A stretch of 64,000 bases of DNA from a bacterium. Lineage in GTDB: Bacteria > Armatimonadota > Fimbriimonadia > Fimbriimonadales > Fimbriimonadaceae. The stretch lies in the NCBI GenBank assembly GCA_027483535.1, contig JAIXUN010000004.1, forward strand, positions 1-64,000, written 5' to 3'. Positions 53,183 through 62,075 of this stretch are shown here, piece after piece. The translations under genes were made by a program, and so were the position numbers. How positions within the stretch are numbered: position 1 is the first letter of the stretch; the number at the start of each line of letters is the position of its first letter. The notes below the pieces were generated by a model. It saw only the letters and a list, made by a program, of their open reading frames with translations, made no database searches and was not told the DNA's origin.

Positions 53183-53668
53183 ATGGATGCAATCTTCCAA
53201 AGCGCTCTTGAGTTGGCCCTTCGCCATTTGAAGGAACGCGACCTGACGGGTCAGCAAGTGGCCCAAAAGCTGGAGCGATCAGGCGTCGAGCCGAGCCTCG
53301 CATCCGAGGTAGTGGAGTGGCTCCGAACCCGGTCGTTTGTCTCTGAAGAACGGCTGACGGAGTCGCTCCTCACCAATTCTCGTTGGACACGCGACAAAGG
53401 CGACGCTCTTTTGCGGGAGAAACTTCAGCAGAAAGGAGTCCCCGACCAGGTGATCGATGGTGTGCTTGCCGAGGTCCCTTTTCTTCCCGAAGTGGAACGT
53501 GCCACATCTCTTCTTCAGAGCAAGTTCCGTGGGGAACGATCGCCCCGGCGGGTGGCGGGCTTCTTGCAACGGAAAGGTTTTCGGGAAGAAACCATTGAGC
53601 AGATCTTAGAATCCGACTTCGTAGAGCGCCCAGATTCGGAAGAGGAACAGTTCCCGCGAGAGTTCTAG
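53183..53668 (+). CDS. recX: RecX family regulatory protein
   Basis: The 161-residue product is the all-helical RecX type: ALELALRHLKERDLTGQQVAQKLERSGVE at the start (usual A..YL..R..S..E...KL pattern), then RWTRDKGDALLREKLQQKGV and RVAGFLQRKGFREETI. RecX binds the RecA filament and limits its activity. It lies in the conserved recA-recX-rny order. Confidence 0.9.
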   Translation: MDAIFQSALELALRHLKERDLTGQQVAQKLERSGVEPSLASEVVEWLRTRSFVSEERLTESLLTNSRWTRDKGDALLREKLQQKGVPDQVIDGVLAEVPFLPEVERATSLLQSKFRGERSPRRVAGFLQRKGFREETIEQILESDFVERPDSEEEQFPREF

Positions 53669-53727
53669 GACGTTCCAGAGTTCCGAGCGGTCAAAATAGG
53701 AGGAGCTATTCGGCAATTCCCCTCTTT

Positions 53728-55227
53728 ATGACCACCGATACGATTATTGTCGCGCTTTCCGGCGTGGGTTTCGGAATCCTGTTAGGGGGTCTTGGGGCAT
53801 GGCTGATCACACGATCCAAGTTGGCGAGTGCGGAAAAATCCGCCTCCGATAAGGCGCTCACCCTTGAGCGCGTTGAAGCGGAGCTAAAGGCGGAAAGAGA
53901 GGGCTCCGAACGATTCCGGAGCTACGTCGACCATCGACGAGACGAAGAGGAAGGGCTGATTAACAAGCTCACCCAATCGCTCGATTCCCGTGAGCTGAAA
54001 CTTCGAGAAGAGCAGTCTGATCTTGAGCGTCGCGCCAAGGAACTCGCCAAGCTGGAGGAGTCCATCCAGGTTCGCCTTCAAGAGGTCGCGGCGTTATCTC
54101 CGGAAGAAGCCCAGTCTAGAATTGTCGCGCAGGTTGAAACCGCCGCCCAGGAAGAAGCGGCACGGATGGTGGAATCCACTCTTGCGCGGGCTCAGAACGA
54201 GGCCCACAAGCGAGCCAAGCACGTGCTGGTGGGCGTAATGCAGCGATCGGCCGTGGAATACGTGACCGAAGCGACCTCGGCGGTGGTGGAGCTCCCCAGC
54301 GAGGACATGAAGGGTCGCATCATCGGTCGGGAGGGTCGTAACATTCGATCCTTCGAACTCGTTACGGGCGTGGATTTGGTGGTGGACGAAACCCCCGAAG
54401 CGGTGGTGATCTCCTCGTTTGACCCCATTCGCCGAGAAGTTGCCCGACTGACGCTCATGAACATGATGCTGGACGGCCGTATTCATCCGGGTCGCATCGA
54501 AGAACTGCACGAAAAGGCTCAGCAAGAGGTGCACCGTATGGTCGTGGAAGCGGGCGAGCGCGCCGCCACAAGAGCGGGAATCACCGACCTTAAGCCGGCC
54601 GTGATTGAAGCCCTGGGGCGTTTGCGATTCCGCACCAGCTTTGCCCAAAACGTGCTCGACCACTCGGTGGAAGTTGCTTCCCTGGCGTCGAACATCGCCG
54701 CCGAGCTGAGTTTGAATGTCGCCGCCGCCAACCGAGCCGGACTCTTGCACGACATCGGCAAGGGACTCGGGGCCGAATACGAGGGTCCGCACGCGCTCAC
54801 CGGAATGGAGTTCTTGCGACTTCACGGCGAAAAGGATCGAATCTTAAACGCGGTGGGCGCTCACCACTTTGATATTCAGCCCGAGTCGCCCGAAGCTCAG
54901 CTTGTGATCATCGCCGATACGCTCAGTGCGGCAAGGCCGGGGGCGCGTCGTGAGAATCTGGACAACTACATCAAACGACTGGCGGCCCTAGAGGCGATTG
55001 CGAACTCGTTTGAAGGGGTCGAAAAGTCTTTTGCGGTTCAAGCGGGTCGAGAAATCCGCCTCATTGTCACCCCGGACAAGGTCGACGACTTGGGCGCAAG
55101 AAAGATCGCTCGCGAGGTTGCCAAGCGCATCGAGGCCGATACCGAGCATCGCGGATCGGTCAAAGTCACCGTCATTCGTGAGTCCAGGTTTTCTGAAACT
55201 GCGAAAGAAACTCGTATTCCCACTTAA
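53728..55227 (+). CDS. rny: Ribonuclease Y
   Basis: RNase Y is a membrane-anchored endonuclease that starts mRNA decay. The 499-residue protein has an N-terminal transmembrane helix (residues about 5-27), a long coiled coil (about 30-150), a KH RNA-binding domain (GRIIGREGRNIRSFELVTGVD, near 195-215) and an HD domain with LLHDIGKG near residue 340 plus GAHHFD. It closes with the usual RNase Y C-terminal segment. It is a housekeeping gene in the recA-recX-rny cluster. Confidence 0.97.
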   Translation: MTTDTIIVALSGVGFGILLGGLGAWLITRSKLASAEKSASDKALTLERVEAELKAEREGSERFRSYVDHRRDEEEGLINKLTQSLDSRELKLREEQSDLERRAKELAKLEESIQVRLQEVAALSPEEAQSRIVAQVETAAQEEAARMVESTLARAQNEAHKRAKHVLVGVMQRSAVEYVTEATSAVVELPSEDMKGRIIGREGRNIRSFELVTGVDLVVDETPEAVVISSFDPIRREVARLTLMNMMLDGRIHPGRIEELHEKAQQEVHRMVVEAGERAATRAGITDLKPAVIEALGRLRFRTSFAQNVLDHSVEVASLASNIAAELSLNVAAANRAGLLHDIGKGLGAEYEGPHALTGMEFLRLHGEKDRILNAVGAHHFDIQPESPEAQLVIIADTLSAARPGARRENLDNYIKRLAALEAIANSFEGVEKSFAVQAGREIRLIVTPDKVDDLGARKIAREVAKRIEADTEHRGSVKVTVIRESRFSETAKETRIPT

Positions 55228-55309
55228 CCAGCGCACCGGAAACCTCGTACAATTGCGAGCAACGAAGTTGATCTCTTAACCCGAAGGATTCTTTTTCACC
55301 CTCACCGAA

Positions 55310-56029
55310 ATGCAAACTCTCATCGCCGGAATGTTCGTTCTCCTCTGCAACGCAGAGGCGGTCGAAGCTGCCTACAGGCCTTTCAAGGGCGACTACGTGG
55401 CCCCGGCTCGGCGCATTCGGCAAGGCGAAAAGGCTTACTCGCGAGAGGTCAACGCGTTCAAAGAGAAGGATGCGGAGAATCCGCCGGAGAAGGGGCAGAT
55501 CGTTCTCATCGGTAGTTCGTCCTTCACCATCTGGAAGAACGTCAACGAATACTATCCGAACTACGGAATCTTGAACCGGGCGTTCGGGGGATCGACCCTG
55601 TTGCAGGTCATCGAGTACATCGACGACATCGTGACGCCGTACGAGCCGCGACAAGTGGTGATCTACTGCGGCGAGAACGACCTTGCGGGCAACCCGAAGC
55701 TTGCTGCCTATGAGGTTTACGAGCGGTTCCTGGTGCTGTTCCGCCGCATTCGCGCTCGTCTGCCTGAAGTGCCGATTGCTTACGTTTCTATGAAGCCCAG
55801 CCCGAGTCGCTGGCATCTGCGATCCAAGTACATTGCGTGCAACAAGTGGATTGCGGACTACTGCTCCACCCAGCCCAACGCCACTTACGTGGACGTTTGG
55901 AATCCGATGCTGGACTCTGAGGGTCACCCCAAAGCCGAAATCTTCATGCAGGATCAACTGCACATGAACGAGAACGGCTACAAGATTTGGGCGCCCATTT
56001 TGAAGGACGCCCTCATCGCTAAACCTTAA
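55310..56029 (+). CDS. SGNH/GDSL-type hydrolase
   Basis: A 239-residue protein. The catalytic serine is in IVLIGSSSFTIW, the oxyanion Gly in NRAFGGST, the Asn in YCGENDLAG, and the Asp-His pair in DQLHMNENGY. The N-terminus (MQTLIAGMFVLLCNAEA) is a likely signal peptide, so it is probably a secreted esterase or acetylhydrolase acting on a carbohydrate or lipid ester. It stands alone after rny, 82 bp downstream. Confidence 0.88.
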   Translation: MQTLIAGMFVLLCNAEAVEAAYRPFKGDYVAPARRIRQGEKAYSREVNAFKEKDAENPPEKGQIVLIGSSSFTIWKNVNEYYPNYGILNRAFGGSTLLQVIEYIDDIVTPYEPRQVVIYCGENDLAGNPKLAAYEVYERFLVLFRRIRARLPEVPIAYVSMKPSPSRWHLRSKYIACNKWIADYCSTQPNATYVDVWNPMLDSEGHPKAEIFMQDQLHMNENGYKIWAPILKDALIAKP

Positions 56030-56060
56030 GGCCCTAACCTTAATGACTTAGGCCGAACGG

Positions 56061-57689
56061 TTAAATCCGCTCGATTCGGTAGAAGACTTCGTAGGCACCC
56101 TTGTCGGTAGCCTCCGTTCCTTGTTTGATGGCGAATGTGCCAATCCCAAACGCTCCTTGTGCCGTGGCCAATTGTGCAGCGTTGCCACGGTTCAAATAGA
56201 TGCGGGTGAGCGGAGAGCTGAATCCGGTTCGTTGGATAGTTTTGCGATTGTTTACGCGTCTGCGCACTGAGAATCGCCGAATGCCAACGGCGTAATCGCC
56301 ACGATCATTACGAGCGATATAGGGTACCAATGCGCCGAGCGCACTCATTCCCCGCTCTTCAGCACCCGCGCGGAGAGCGATTCCCGGGTAAAGCCGTCGA
56401 TTGAGAGATGTTCCCGTGGAGTCTTGCTCGAATACGGCAGGAACCACCACCGTTGCCGGACCCCCTTCCTGCAATCTGCCCTCCCAAATCACCATGGGCA
56501 GACTTCCGCTTGCTCCAGTGGGCGCCACCTGAAAGTTTTCCGGGAAAGAGTCGCCGGCTTTGATTCCGCCCGTACTGCCCCGCGATCCGGCTTGAATCCA
56601 CAGGTTGGCGTCTGGCCGATTCACGTCCCCAAAGAACGCGGTTTGAAGAAACGGTAGCGGCTTGGGATCGCTTTTCCCATCATCGATCGCCCGATCGAAC
56701 AACAGGACGATCTCATCGCCTTTGCCGTCTCGCTCCAGAATGTCGTCGGCAGTTTCTTTAATGCACCTGAACCCGATACAAGTGAGCCGATACGATTCGG
56801 CTTGGGTGAGCGAGCCTTCCGTAGTGGTCAGCGCTTCAAGCGGTAGCTTGCCCGCTATTCGAACATAAAAGCCCGATCCTTCCGGGATGATATCTTCTTC
56901 CCAGGTGGCGATCTTCCAACCCGTACCGAACCATGCCACCGAAAACGGATCTTCTATCGAAGCATCGTTGACTTGCAGATAGGTAGGTCCTACCGATAGC
57001 AGAACCTCGCCCTGGCCATTGGTGAACGGAAGATCGAGCCGGAACTCGTTGGGACTATCCACCCCGTTCTCCTCCCCGTCGTCAAACTTCCCTGCCTGAT
57101 ACGCCTTGGCATACACCACATGGAACGAAGCGCCGGGATCGAGAGGGGCCTGATTGGCTTGGTACACCGTCCAGGTCTTTCCATCAAACCAACTGGCGCA
57201 CGGGTTGATGTTGTAGACCGCAGAATCTGAGTAAACCGGGGTGACAAATAGTCCGTAGCCCTTCTGTTTGGGCAGGTCGTACTCTCGGATTGGGGAGCTG
57301 TAGTTGCCCGAGCCGTTGAACCGGTGTTCGAAGGCGAACTTGTTCTTTTCAAAAACTTCGACCACAAACTTCTGCCCCGACTTCATGGGCGATTTGTCTT
57401 GGTTGAAAATGGTCCACTTGCCCGCGTTGTACCAAACGCCTATCGGCGCGGCGTCTTCTCTGGGCTGCCCGTACCGAGTGACGATGAGGATGCTTTGGGG
57501 CTTCCCGTTGAGGGTGGGGTGATCGAGGGTGGTCCAGTTATTGGCAACGTTGAGCTTATTGGTGCTGTGAAGAAAACCCGCAAGCTGTTTTGCCTCGGTG
57601 GCCTCTTTCTGACCCTCTAAGTTTGGATTGACGATCTTGCCACCCTGGGGGGCGAGTAAAAGCAAAGTAGCCGCAAGAACGGTATTCAT
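56061..57689 (-). CDS. Secreted protein with three repeats of a W/Y-rich beta module
   Basis: A 542-residue protein with a signal peptide (MNTVLAATLLLLAPQGG). Three related segments occur in the first 300 residues: IGVWYNAGKWTIFNQDKSPMKSG, ASWFDGKTWTVYQANQAPLDPG and FSVAWFGTGWKIATWEEDIIPEG. Each is a 'h-x-WY-x-x-W-x-h' strand pair followed by Pro-Gly and F-V. The last 240 residues have a different composition with no recognised motif. It may bind surfaces or partners outside the cell; function is unknown. Confidence 0.72.
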   Translation of the reverse strand: MNTVLAATLLLLAPQGGKIVNPNLEGQKEATEAKQLAGFLHSTNKLNVANNWTTLDHPTLNGKPQSILIVTRYGQPREDAAPIGVWYNAGKWTIFNQDKSPMKSGQKFVVEVFEKNKFAFEHRFNGSGNYSSPIREYDLPKQKGYGLFVTPVYSDSAVYNINPCASWFDGKTWTVYQANQAPLDPGASFHVVYAKAYQAGKFDDGEENGVDSPNEFRLDLPFTNGQGEVLLSVGPTYLQVNDASIEDPFSVAWFGTGWKIATWEEDIIPEGSGFYVRIAGKLPLEALTTTEGSLTQAESYRLTCIGFRCIKETADDILERDGKGDEIVLLFDRAIDDGKSDPKPLPFLQTAFFGDVNRPDANLWIQAGSRGSTGGIKAGDSFPENFQVAPTGASGSLPMVIWEGRLQEGGPATVVVPAVFEQDSTGTSLNRRLYPGIALRAGAEERGMSALGALVPYIARNDRGDYAVGIRRFSVRRRVNNRKTIQRTGFSSPLTRIYLNRGNAAQLATAQGAFGIGTFAIKQGTEATDKGAYEVFYRIERI

Positions 57690-57734
57690 ACCGGAATTCT
57701 AACGGCTACGATTCTTAGGCGCTACGGTGTTTTA

Positions 57735-58781
57735 TTAAGGATTGAGGCTAATGATGTGTTGTCGAAAGTTTTCGTCTGGCCTCTTGAAGCCCAGTCTCAG
57801 TTCTTTCGGCTGAATCTTGTTGGGCAGATCGATCACGATTCGGAACGACATTTCCTCTCCCACCGGGATCTGACCATCGAACGGCTGATCCGTAGACATG
57901 CGCAAAATACGATCTTGCACTCGGGGCTGCAGCAGATCGCCGTCTTCGGTTTTGACCGTGAGGTTGAGATTGCCGTACCAGAAGCGGTTGTACTGATCGG
58001 CAAGGCCTTTTAGGGTCACCTTGGCGATCCACTGCGTGTGCGCGGGTTCGCTGCGAAGGCTAGGAATGGGGTCGGTGGTGGGCTGGAAGGATTCGATCTT
58101 GAGGTCGTAAGCCGAGAACGGAATCCAGTTACCGAACCCGCCTGCAAGCGATTCCTTTGCCGTGTAGCCATCTTCGGAGAACTCGGGCTTGAGTTTGGCG
58201 ACCTTGCCCGTGAGGTCGTACCGAATCACCGCCGCTTGCGGTTCGAATCGGTGCTGGACCATGAACTTGGGCAGTTCGCCTTCGGCAGGCACTCGCAGAA
58301 CGGCGGTCAACGCGACCTTCTGCGCGGGCTTCAGTTGCACTTCTTGATACTTCTTGCCCGAGCCGATGATGGGCCGATTGAGGTGGTTGATGTTCTCGCC
58401 ATCGGCGGTGATGCCGATGAGGTTGAGCGTTCCGTACCAAAGCCGCGCGTCTCGGTTGTTGGGGTTTTGAACGGTGTACTTCACCACCAGCAGCTTTTCA
58501 TCTTTGCGCGGCATCCAGCCTTCAATGCCGGAGCCGTTATCGCCGATGAACCGATCGAGTTTGTACTCGAGCCCGGTCATGGTGAAGTTGAGCGGCAGAT
58601 CTTTACCAATGGTGTAGGTGGTGCCGATCTTGCCGAAATCGCCCGGAAGCTGTTTGGTGCCCAGAACAATCGGCTTGGCAACGGCGGGTTTCTGAGTGGG
58701 CTTTTTGGCAGGTTTCTTTTGACTGAAAGGGGAGGGTGCCAAAAGAAAAGCACCGCAGGCAGCGATGGCGGAAAAAACCAT
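57735..58781 (-). CDS. Secreted two-domain beta-sandwich protein of unknown function
   Basis: A 348-residue protein with a signal peptide (MVFSAIAACGAFLLAPSPFS). After a Lys/Pro-rich linker come two domains that resemble each other: YTVQNPNNRDARLWYGTLNLIGITADGE ... VLRVP and VTLKGLADQYNRFWYGNLNLTVKTEDGD ... IVIDLP. The pattern resembles DUF4352-like immunoglobulin-type modules. No catalytic motif. It is followed by the 56061 gene on the same strand. Confidence 0.72.
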   Translation of the reverse strand: MVFSAIAACGAFLLAPSPFSQKKPAKKPTQKPAVAKPIVLGTKQLPGDFGKIGTTYTIGKDLPLNFTMTGLEYKLDRFIGDNGSGIEGWMPRKDEKLLVVKYTVQNPNNRDARLWYGTLNLIGITADGENINHLNRPIIGSGKKYQEVQLKPAQKVALTAVLRVPAEGELPKFMVQHRFEPQAAVIRYDLTGKVAKLKPEFSEDGYTAKESLAGGFGNWIPFSAYDLKIESFQPTTDPIPSLRSEPAHTQWIAKVTLKGLADQYNRFWYGNLNLTVKTEDGDLLQPRVQDRILRMSTDQPFDGQIPVGEEMSFRIVIDLPNKIQPKELRLGFKRPDENFRQHIISLNP

Positions 58782-58846
58782 GATGCCATTTTAAGGCATA
58801 TGGACCCCGTAACACTACCGGCGGTGCCTTTTGACCCGTTCAGGGA

Positions 58847-59347
58847 TTAGCGCATCTTGGCGGTATCGACCATGCGCTGGAACGCCTTTTCCATCTCTTT
58901 CTGCTTTGCCTTCGAAGGGATCTTCACCGAGAGCGCCAGGATCTCTTCTTTGTCGTTCATGAGAATGACGTATCGGGCAACGGGTCGCTCTTCATACATC
59001 ATGTTGAACGTCATTGCCTCGTACCCTTGCTTCGCCTTGACGATCTTGTAAGGGGTCGGCTCCCCCTTCATGGATCGGCGGATGAAATAGAGGGAGGTTT
59101 GGTACAGGCGGTCCCAGTTGGATCCCTTTGCCGAACCCGTCATGGTGCCCATTTCGCCATCGGTGCCCATGTACTCTCGCTGCCCGAAGGAGGTCTCTCG
59201 ACCGACTTCCCAGCCTTTGGGGATTTCGACGATGTACTTGGGGGCGGTGATGCGGACGAATCCGTCGCCGAGGTCTTCCGATTTAATGTCTGGTGCTTGC
59301 ATGCCGAGTCCTAGGGACACGAGGGCTATTGAAAGAGTGGAGATCAC
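58847..59347 (-). CDS. Secreted protein of unknown function
   Basis: A 166-residue protein with a signal peptide (MISTLSIALVSLGLGMQA). The mature part starts with FVRITAPKYIVEIPKGWEVG and continues with a PsbP/DUF1795-like pattern (two-layer sheet with YVILMNDKEEILALSVKIP), then a basic helix. The family assignment is tentative. It is the first of three same-strand secreted-protein genes. Confidence 0.7.
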   Translation of the reverse strand: MISTLSIALVSLGLGMQAPDIKSEDLGDGFVRITAPKYIVEIPKGWEVGRETSFGQREYMGTDGEMGTMTGSAKGSNWDRLYQTSLYFIRRSMKGEPTPYKIVKAKQGYEAMTFNMMYEERPVARYVILMNDKEEILALSVKIPSKAKQKEMEKAFQRMVDTAKMR

Positions 59348-59414
59348 CTCTGGGTCTACGCAGGTTGTCGCGGGATGTGCATCGTTGGGGGTCGGTGGTG
59401 GGGGGTGGTCGGGT

Positions 59415-59790
59415 TCAGCGCTTGCCGATGAAGCAAAACCTTCCTTCGGAGGTGGTGAGTTTCAAGACGCCGCCTTGGTGCTCCTGGCTGGTCACCGACA
59501 GTTCTCTTTCACAATGCCTAACTTTTGCGACCTTCTCGCCTTCGAGAACAAAGGTGGATCTCATGCTCCGTAGCAGACCGTTGTGGAAGCCCCCCCCCGT
59601 AGAGGGCGGCTGAACTAGCAGCGAACAGAACGCTCGTGATCGCAATCAGTGGACTTTCTCTCACCCAAAGGGCGTGGCACATTGCGCCGAACGCGACCAG
59701 TGTAAGCAACCCGACAAATGTCGCTGCAAGGTAAACGCCGTTCACGACGGACGTTGGATGCTTCCATTCCGTGACGCTCACAGTGCTCAC
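59415..59790 (-). pseudogene. Small membrane protein gene broken by a frameshift in a C9 run
   Basis: The first 67 codons from ATG 59790 encode two transmembrane helices (YLAATFVGLLTLVAFGAM; LIAITSVLFAASSAALYGG). They end in a run of nine G (nine C at 59590-59598 on the plus strand). In the current frame only 23 unrelated residues follow. Dropping one G joins it to the other open frame, which continues as GGFHNGLLRSMRSTFVLEGEKV to FCFIGKR at 59415, a sensible small beta domain. The expected product is about 125 residues. Slip variation, sequencing error or decay are all possible. Confidence 0.7.
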
Positions 59791-59792
59791 CC

Positions 59793-60086
59793 TTAGCCCT
59801 CCGGAATCACCGGAGCCTTTTCTGATCCGGTTCGGCTCTGGGTGCGAGCGGCAGCGCGTATGTCGGCTACCCAGAGCACGACATGAATCCCAGCCGCGAG
59901 GCCGAGGAGCACGCTATTCATCGGCACAACGAACGCAAGAATCGCCAGCGCGTGCAGCAGGTCTCTTGAGAATTCGAACCACCTCGATCCGCCGCTCTGT
60001 GGCTTGAATCGTCGGTGAAGGAGGATCCTGACCAGAGACGTGGCTGTCACTAATAGGATAAGACCTAGACTCGGGGTGTTCGTCAT
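59793..60086 (-). CDS. Small multi-pass membrane protein
   Basis: A 97-residue protein with three hydrophobic segments (LGLILLVTATSLVRILL; LLHALAILAFVVPMNSVLL; AAGIHVVLWVADI). Its ATG overlaps the stop of the 60083 gene by four bases, and the next gene begins two bases after its stop. Function unknown. It is part of the run of small membrane genes at 59.4-62.6 kb. Confidence 0.6.
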   Translation of the reverse strand: MTNTPSLGLILLVTATSLVRILLHRRFKPQSGGSRWFEFSRDLLHALAILAFVVPMNSVLLGLAAGIHVVLWVADIRAAARTQSRTGSEKAPVIPEG

Positions 60087-60316
60087 TGTGGAGCGTCACC
60101 CTCGCTTCGTGGTGTTCGAGCATTCATCCACTGCTCAAACTCCTCACCAAATATCTCAGCTCGCTGAGCAGGGGAGTAGCCACGGGTCGCCATGGAAAAC
60201 TTCACGAACCAGATCAGAGAGCAGACGGCAGCCGCCACGAGAATAAACGGCAACGCGAGAAGATTTCGGACTCTACGTAGCGTTTTCTTCATTAGCCCCT
60301 TGAAGCCGTCCGGCAT
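60083..60316 (-). CDS. Small single-pass membrane protein
   Basis: A 77-residue protein with a basic N-terminus (MKKTLRRVRN inside) and one transmembrane helix (LLALPFILVAAAVCSLIWFV), then an acidic soluble tail. Either ATG 60316 (GAGGATAGGAG upstream) or the in-frame ATG 60292 (AAGGGG upstream) may start it. It overlaps both neighbours, a sign of an operon. Confidence 0.6.
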   Translation of the reverse strand: MPDGFKGLMKKTLRRVRNLLALPFILVAAAVCSLIWFVKFSMATRGYSPAQRAEIFGEEFEQWMNARTPRSEGDAPQ

Positions 60317-60641
60317 CTCCTATCCTCTTCGCAACCTCCCCTGCCGCGTAAATTTCAAAGGCGACCCCCATTTCGATGACCAATGCAACCACACTCGGGA
60401 AGGCATCCAAGAGGATGAGGAGGGACATCGGCACGAGCGGGAGCAGGAATTGCAGAACCTTAGGCGCTCTCACGACTTGGACAGAAACGATCGACGCCAC
60501 AGTGCAGACTCCTAGCGACTGTCGAAGCGGAAAGAAACTTGCCAGCCAAGCAACTGCACGGAAAACCAGATACATCCGCCACGGCTTAAAACCGGGGCTC
60601 ACGAACAAGTCTTTTCCGCTGTACTGGCCCAGTTGAAACAT
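60273..60641 (-). CDS. Small membrane protein of unknown function
   Basis: A 122-residue protein with two to three hydrophobic segments (YLVFRAVAWLASFF; VLQFLLPLVPMSLLILLDAFPSVVALVIEMGVAF). It overlaps the downstream small gene by 44 bases or by 20, depending on that gene's start. No family recognised. Confidence 0.58.
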   Translation of the reverse strand: MFQLGQYSGKDLFVSPGFKPWRMYLVFRAVAWLASFFPLRQSLGVCTVASIVSVQVVRAPKVLQFLLPLVPMSLLILLDAFPSVVALVIEMGVAFEIYAAGEVAKRIGDAGRLQGANEENAT

Positions 60642-60673
60642 CTTCTCGGTTGGCTTTTTGCGGGTGACAACCC

Positions 60674-61210
60674 TTACTTGACCCCGTCGGTCTCACCGGA
60701 TTCGTCGATCGTGCTGAGGGTTAGATAGACCTTCGGCTCGATCTGGTCTGCAATGCGCCTGCTAAATGGATACTTATTGACTTCTATCATATCACCGAAA
60801 TTGTCCCCGAATAGGTTAGATTGATAGCGGATCGCTTCTACCTTTACCTGGCTTTTGATCGGATTGTAGCTATCCGTGTCTGCAAACAGTGTCCCTCTTA
60901 GGATATCTCCGCGCTCGCCCATTGAGTAGTTTGAGAAATCCATCATTACGGCGATGTTTCCTACTCGAATGAAAGGTTTGGTTTTGCCGGTTCGGGTCTC
61001 AATGTCTTCAATAAATGATGCAAACGCAATTGCCCGAGGCTCCGAGTTGGCAAAGTACATTCTTGCTTTGGAGTGCTTTTCAATCAACCAAGCATTGTGA
61101 AAATTGCGGTTCTCGAAGTTTGTAACCTCCATCCGCAAGAAAACGTCAACCTGCATCCCTACTTCCAGCAACGGATGCCCAGGATCCTCCCAAAATGCAA
61201 CAAACTTCAT
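60674..61210 (-). CDS. Soluble protein of unknown function
   Basis: A 178-residue protein with no signal peptide or transmembrane helix. Predicted secondary structure is mostly beta (VDVFLRMEVTNFEN, IRVGNIAVMMDFSNYS), with an Asp/Glu-rich end. Base composition is AT-richer than the window average, suggesting accessory DNA. No family recognised. Confidence 0.6.
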   Translation of the reverse strand: MKFVAFWEDPGHPLLEVGMQVDVFLRMEVTNFENRNFHNAWLIEKHSKARMYFANSEPRAIAFASFIEDIETRTGKTKPFIRVGNIAVMMDFSNYSMGERGDILRGTLFADTDSYNPIKSQVKVEAIRYQSNLFGDNFGDMIEVNKYPFSRRIADQIEPKVYLTLSTIDESGETDGVK

Positions 61211-61296
61211 ATCTTGGCTATCGAAAGATTCATCGGTTTTTGGTCGAGAGGTGATTCATCCGCAAGATTAAGCTTAAGATTGCGAAAACTCATCGA

Positions 61297-61545
61297 CTAA
61301 GACTCGACATCAGAATGGGCACGTTTTAATGGATTTTGATAGCAAACACAGACGAGCAACAAGGCACTCGTAAAAACAAGAATGATCTTGCTCGGAATGT
61401 ATCTTTCAAACAGGAGCAAGCCCAAGCTTAATGCAAGGAAAACCGAAGCCACAGGTCGAAACTGCTTAAAGAGCCGTGTTTGGATGTTCAAGGAAAGCCA
61501 CATGAGGATGAACGTCGCAATCTGGAACCAATGAAACTTCGTCAT
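61297..61545 (-). CDS. Small membrane protein
   Basis: An 82-residue protein with three hydrophobic segments (QIATFILMWLSLNI; VASVFLALSLGLLLF; IILVFTSALLLVCVC). It begins eight bases after the end of the 61554 gene on the same strand. Unknown function. Confidence 0.58.
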   Translation of the reverse strand: MTKFHWFQIATFILMWLSLNIQTRLFKQFRPVASVFLALSLGLLLFERYIPSKIILVFTSALLLVCVCYQNPLKRAHSDVES

Positions 61546-61553
61546 TGGTCGGC

Positions 61554-62075
61554 CTAGGAATAGGCGGTGGAAGACGAGTGCGTAACGGTTGTTTGGTTGG
61601 AAAGTCGATCAATAGGGCGCAAGGTCCGAGGATCAATAGTTGGGTCGCACTTTAAGGCTTGTGCACCAATAAGAATAGTAAATGGCGTCCACGTTTTTTG
61701 AACGTCCTCAAGATCTGTCTCAGTTAAGAAAACGATCTTTCCTTCAGACTGCAGAGCTCGACGATGAGGGAGTGTCCAAATCCAGAACATAACTATAACG
61801 AGCCACATAACAACATCGTCAAAGAACTGAGGATTCTCGTTAAATTTTACTCCTGCATATGAAATAATGAGCAGGAGCGGAAATGCAACGTACGGCATTC
61901 GAGTCAAGATTAACATTAAACCTTTCTCTGCCTGTGAAAAGGTAACTCTATACTCCTTCATTGCATGATAACCAATGCCGTGGAATGCTGAGAAGCCCTT
62001 ATTGCCTTGGACGGTGGCATCCGGGCGAAACTTCTTGTTGATTTCGAAAAGCTCTATGAAGGGAAACAAGAGCAC
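61554..62075 (-). CDS. Membrane protein, probable C-terminal part of a frameshifted gene
   Basis: The frame gives up to 173 residues from GTG 62075, with hydrophobic segments MPYVAFPLLLIISYAGV and VVMWLVIVMFWIWTL and a soluble tail. Its opening (MLLFPFIELFEINKKF) reads like the second half of a transmembrane helix. Joined to the overlapping 61999-62307 frame it gives a continuous helix GLTLFP-VLLFPFIEL, needing removal of one base near 62078-62083. It may therefore not be an independent gene. An internal ATG (MKEYRVTF) could also serve as a start. Confidence 0.5.
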   Translation of the reverse strand: MLLFPFIELFEINKKFRPDATVQGNKGFSAFHGIGYHAMKEYRVTFSQAEKGLMLILTRMPYVAFPLLLIISYAGVKFNENPQFFDDVVMWLVIVMFWIWTLPHRRALQSEGKIVFLTETDLEDVQKTWTPFTILIGAQALKCDPTIDPRTLRPIDRLSNQTTVTHSSSTAYS

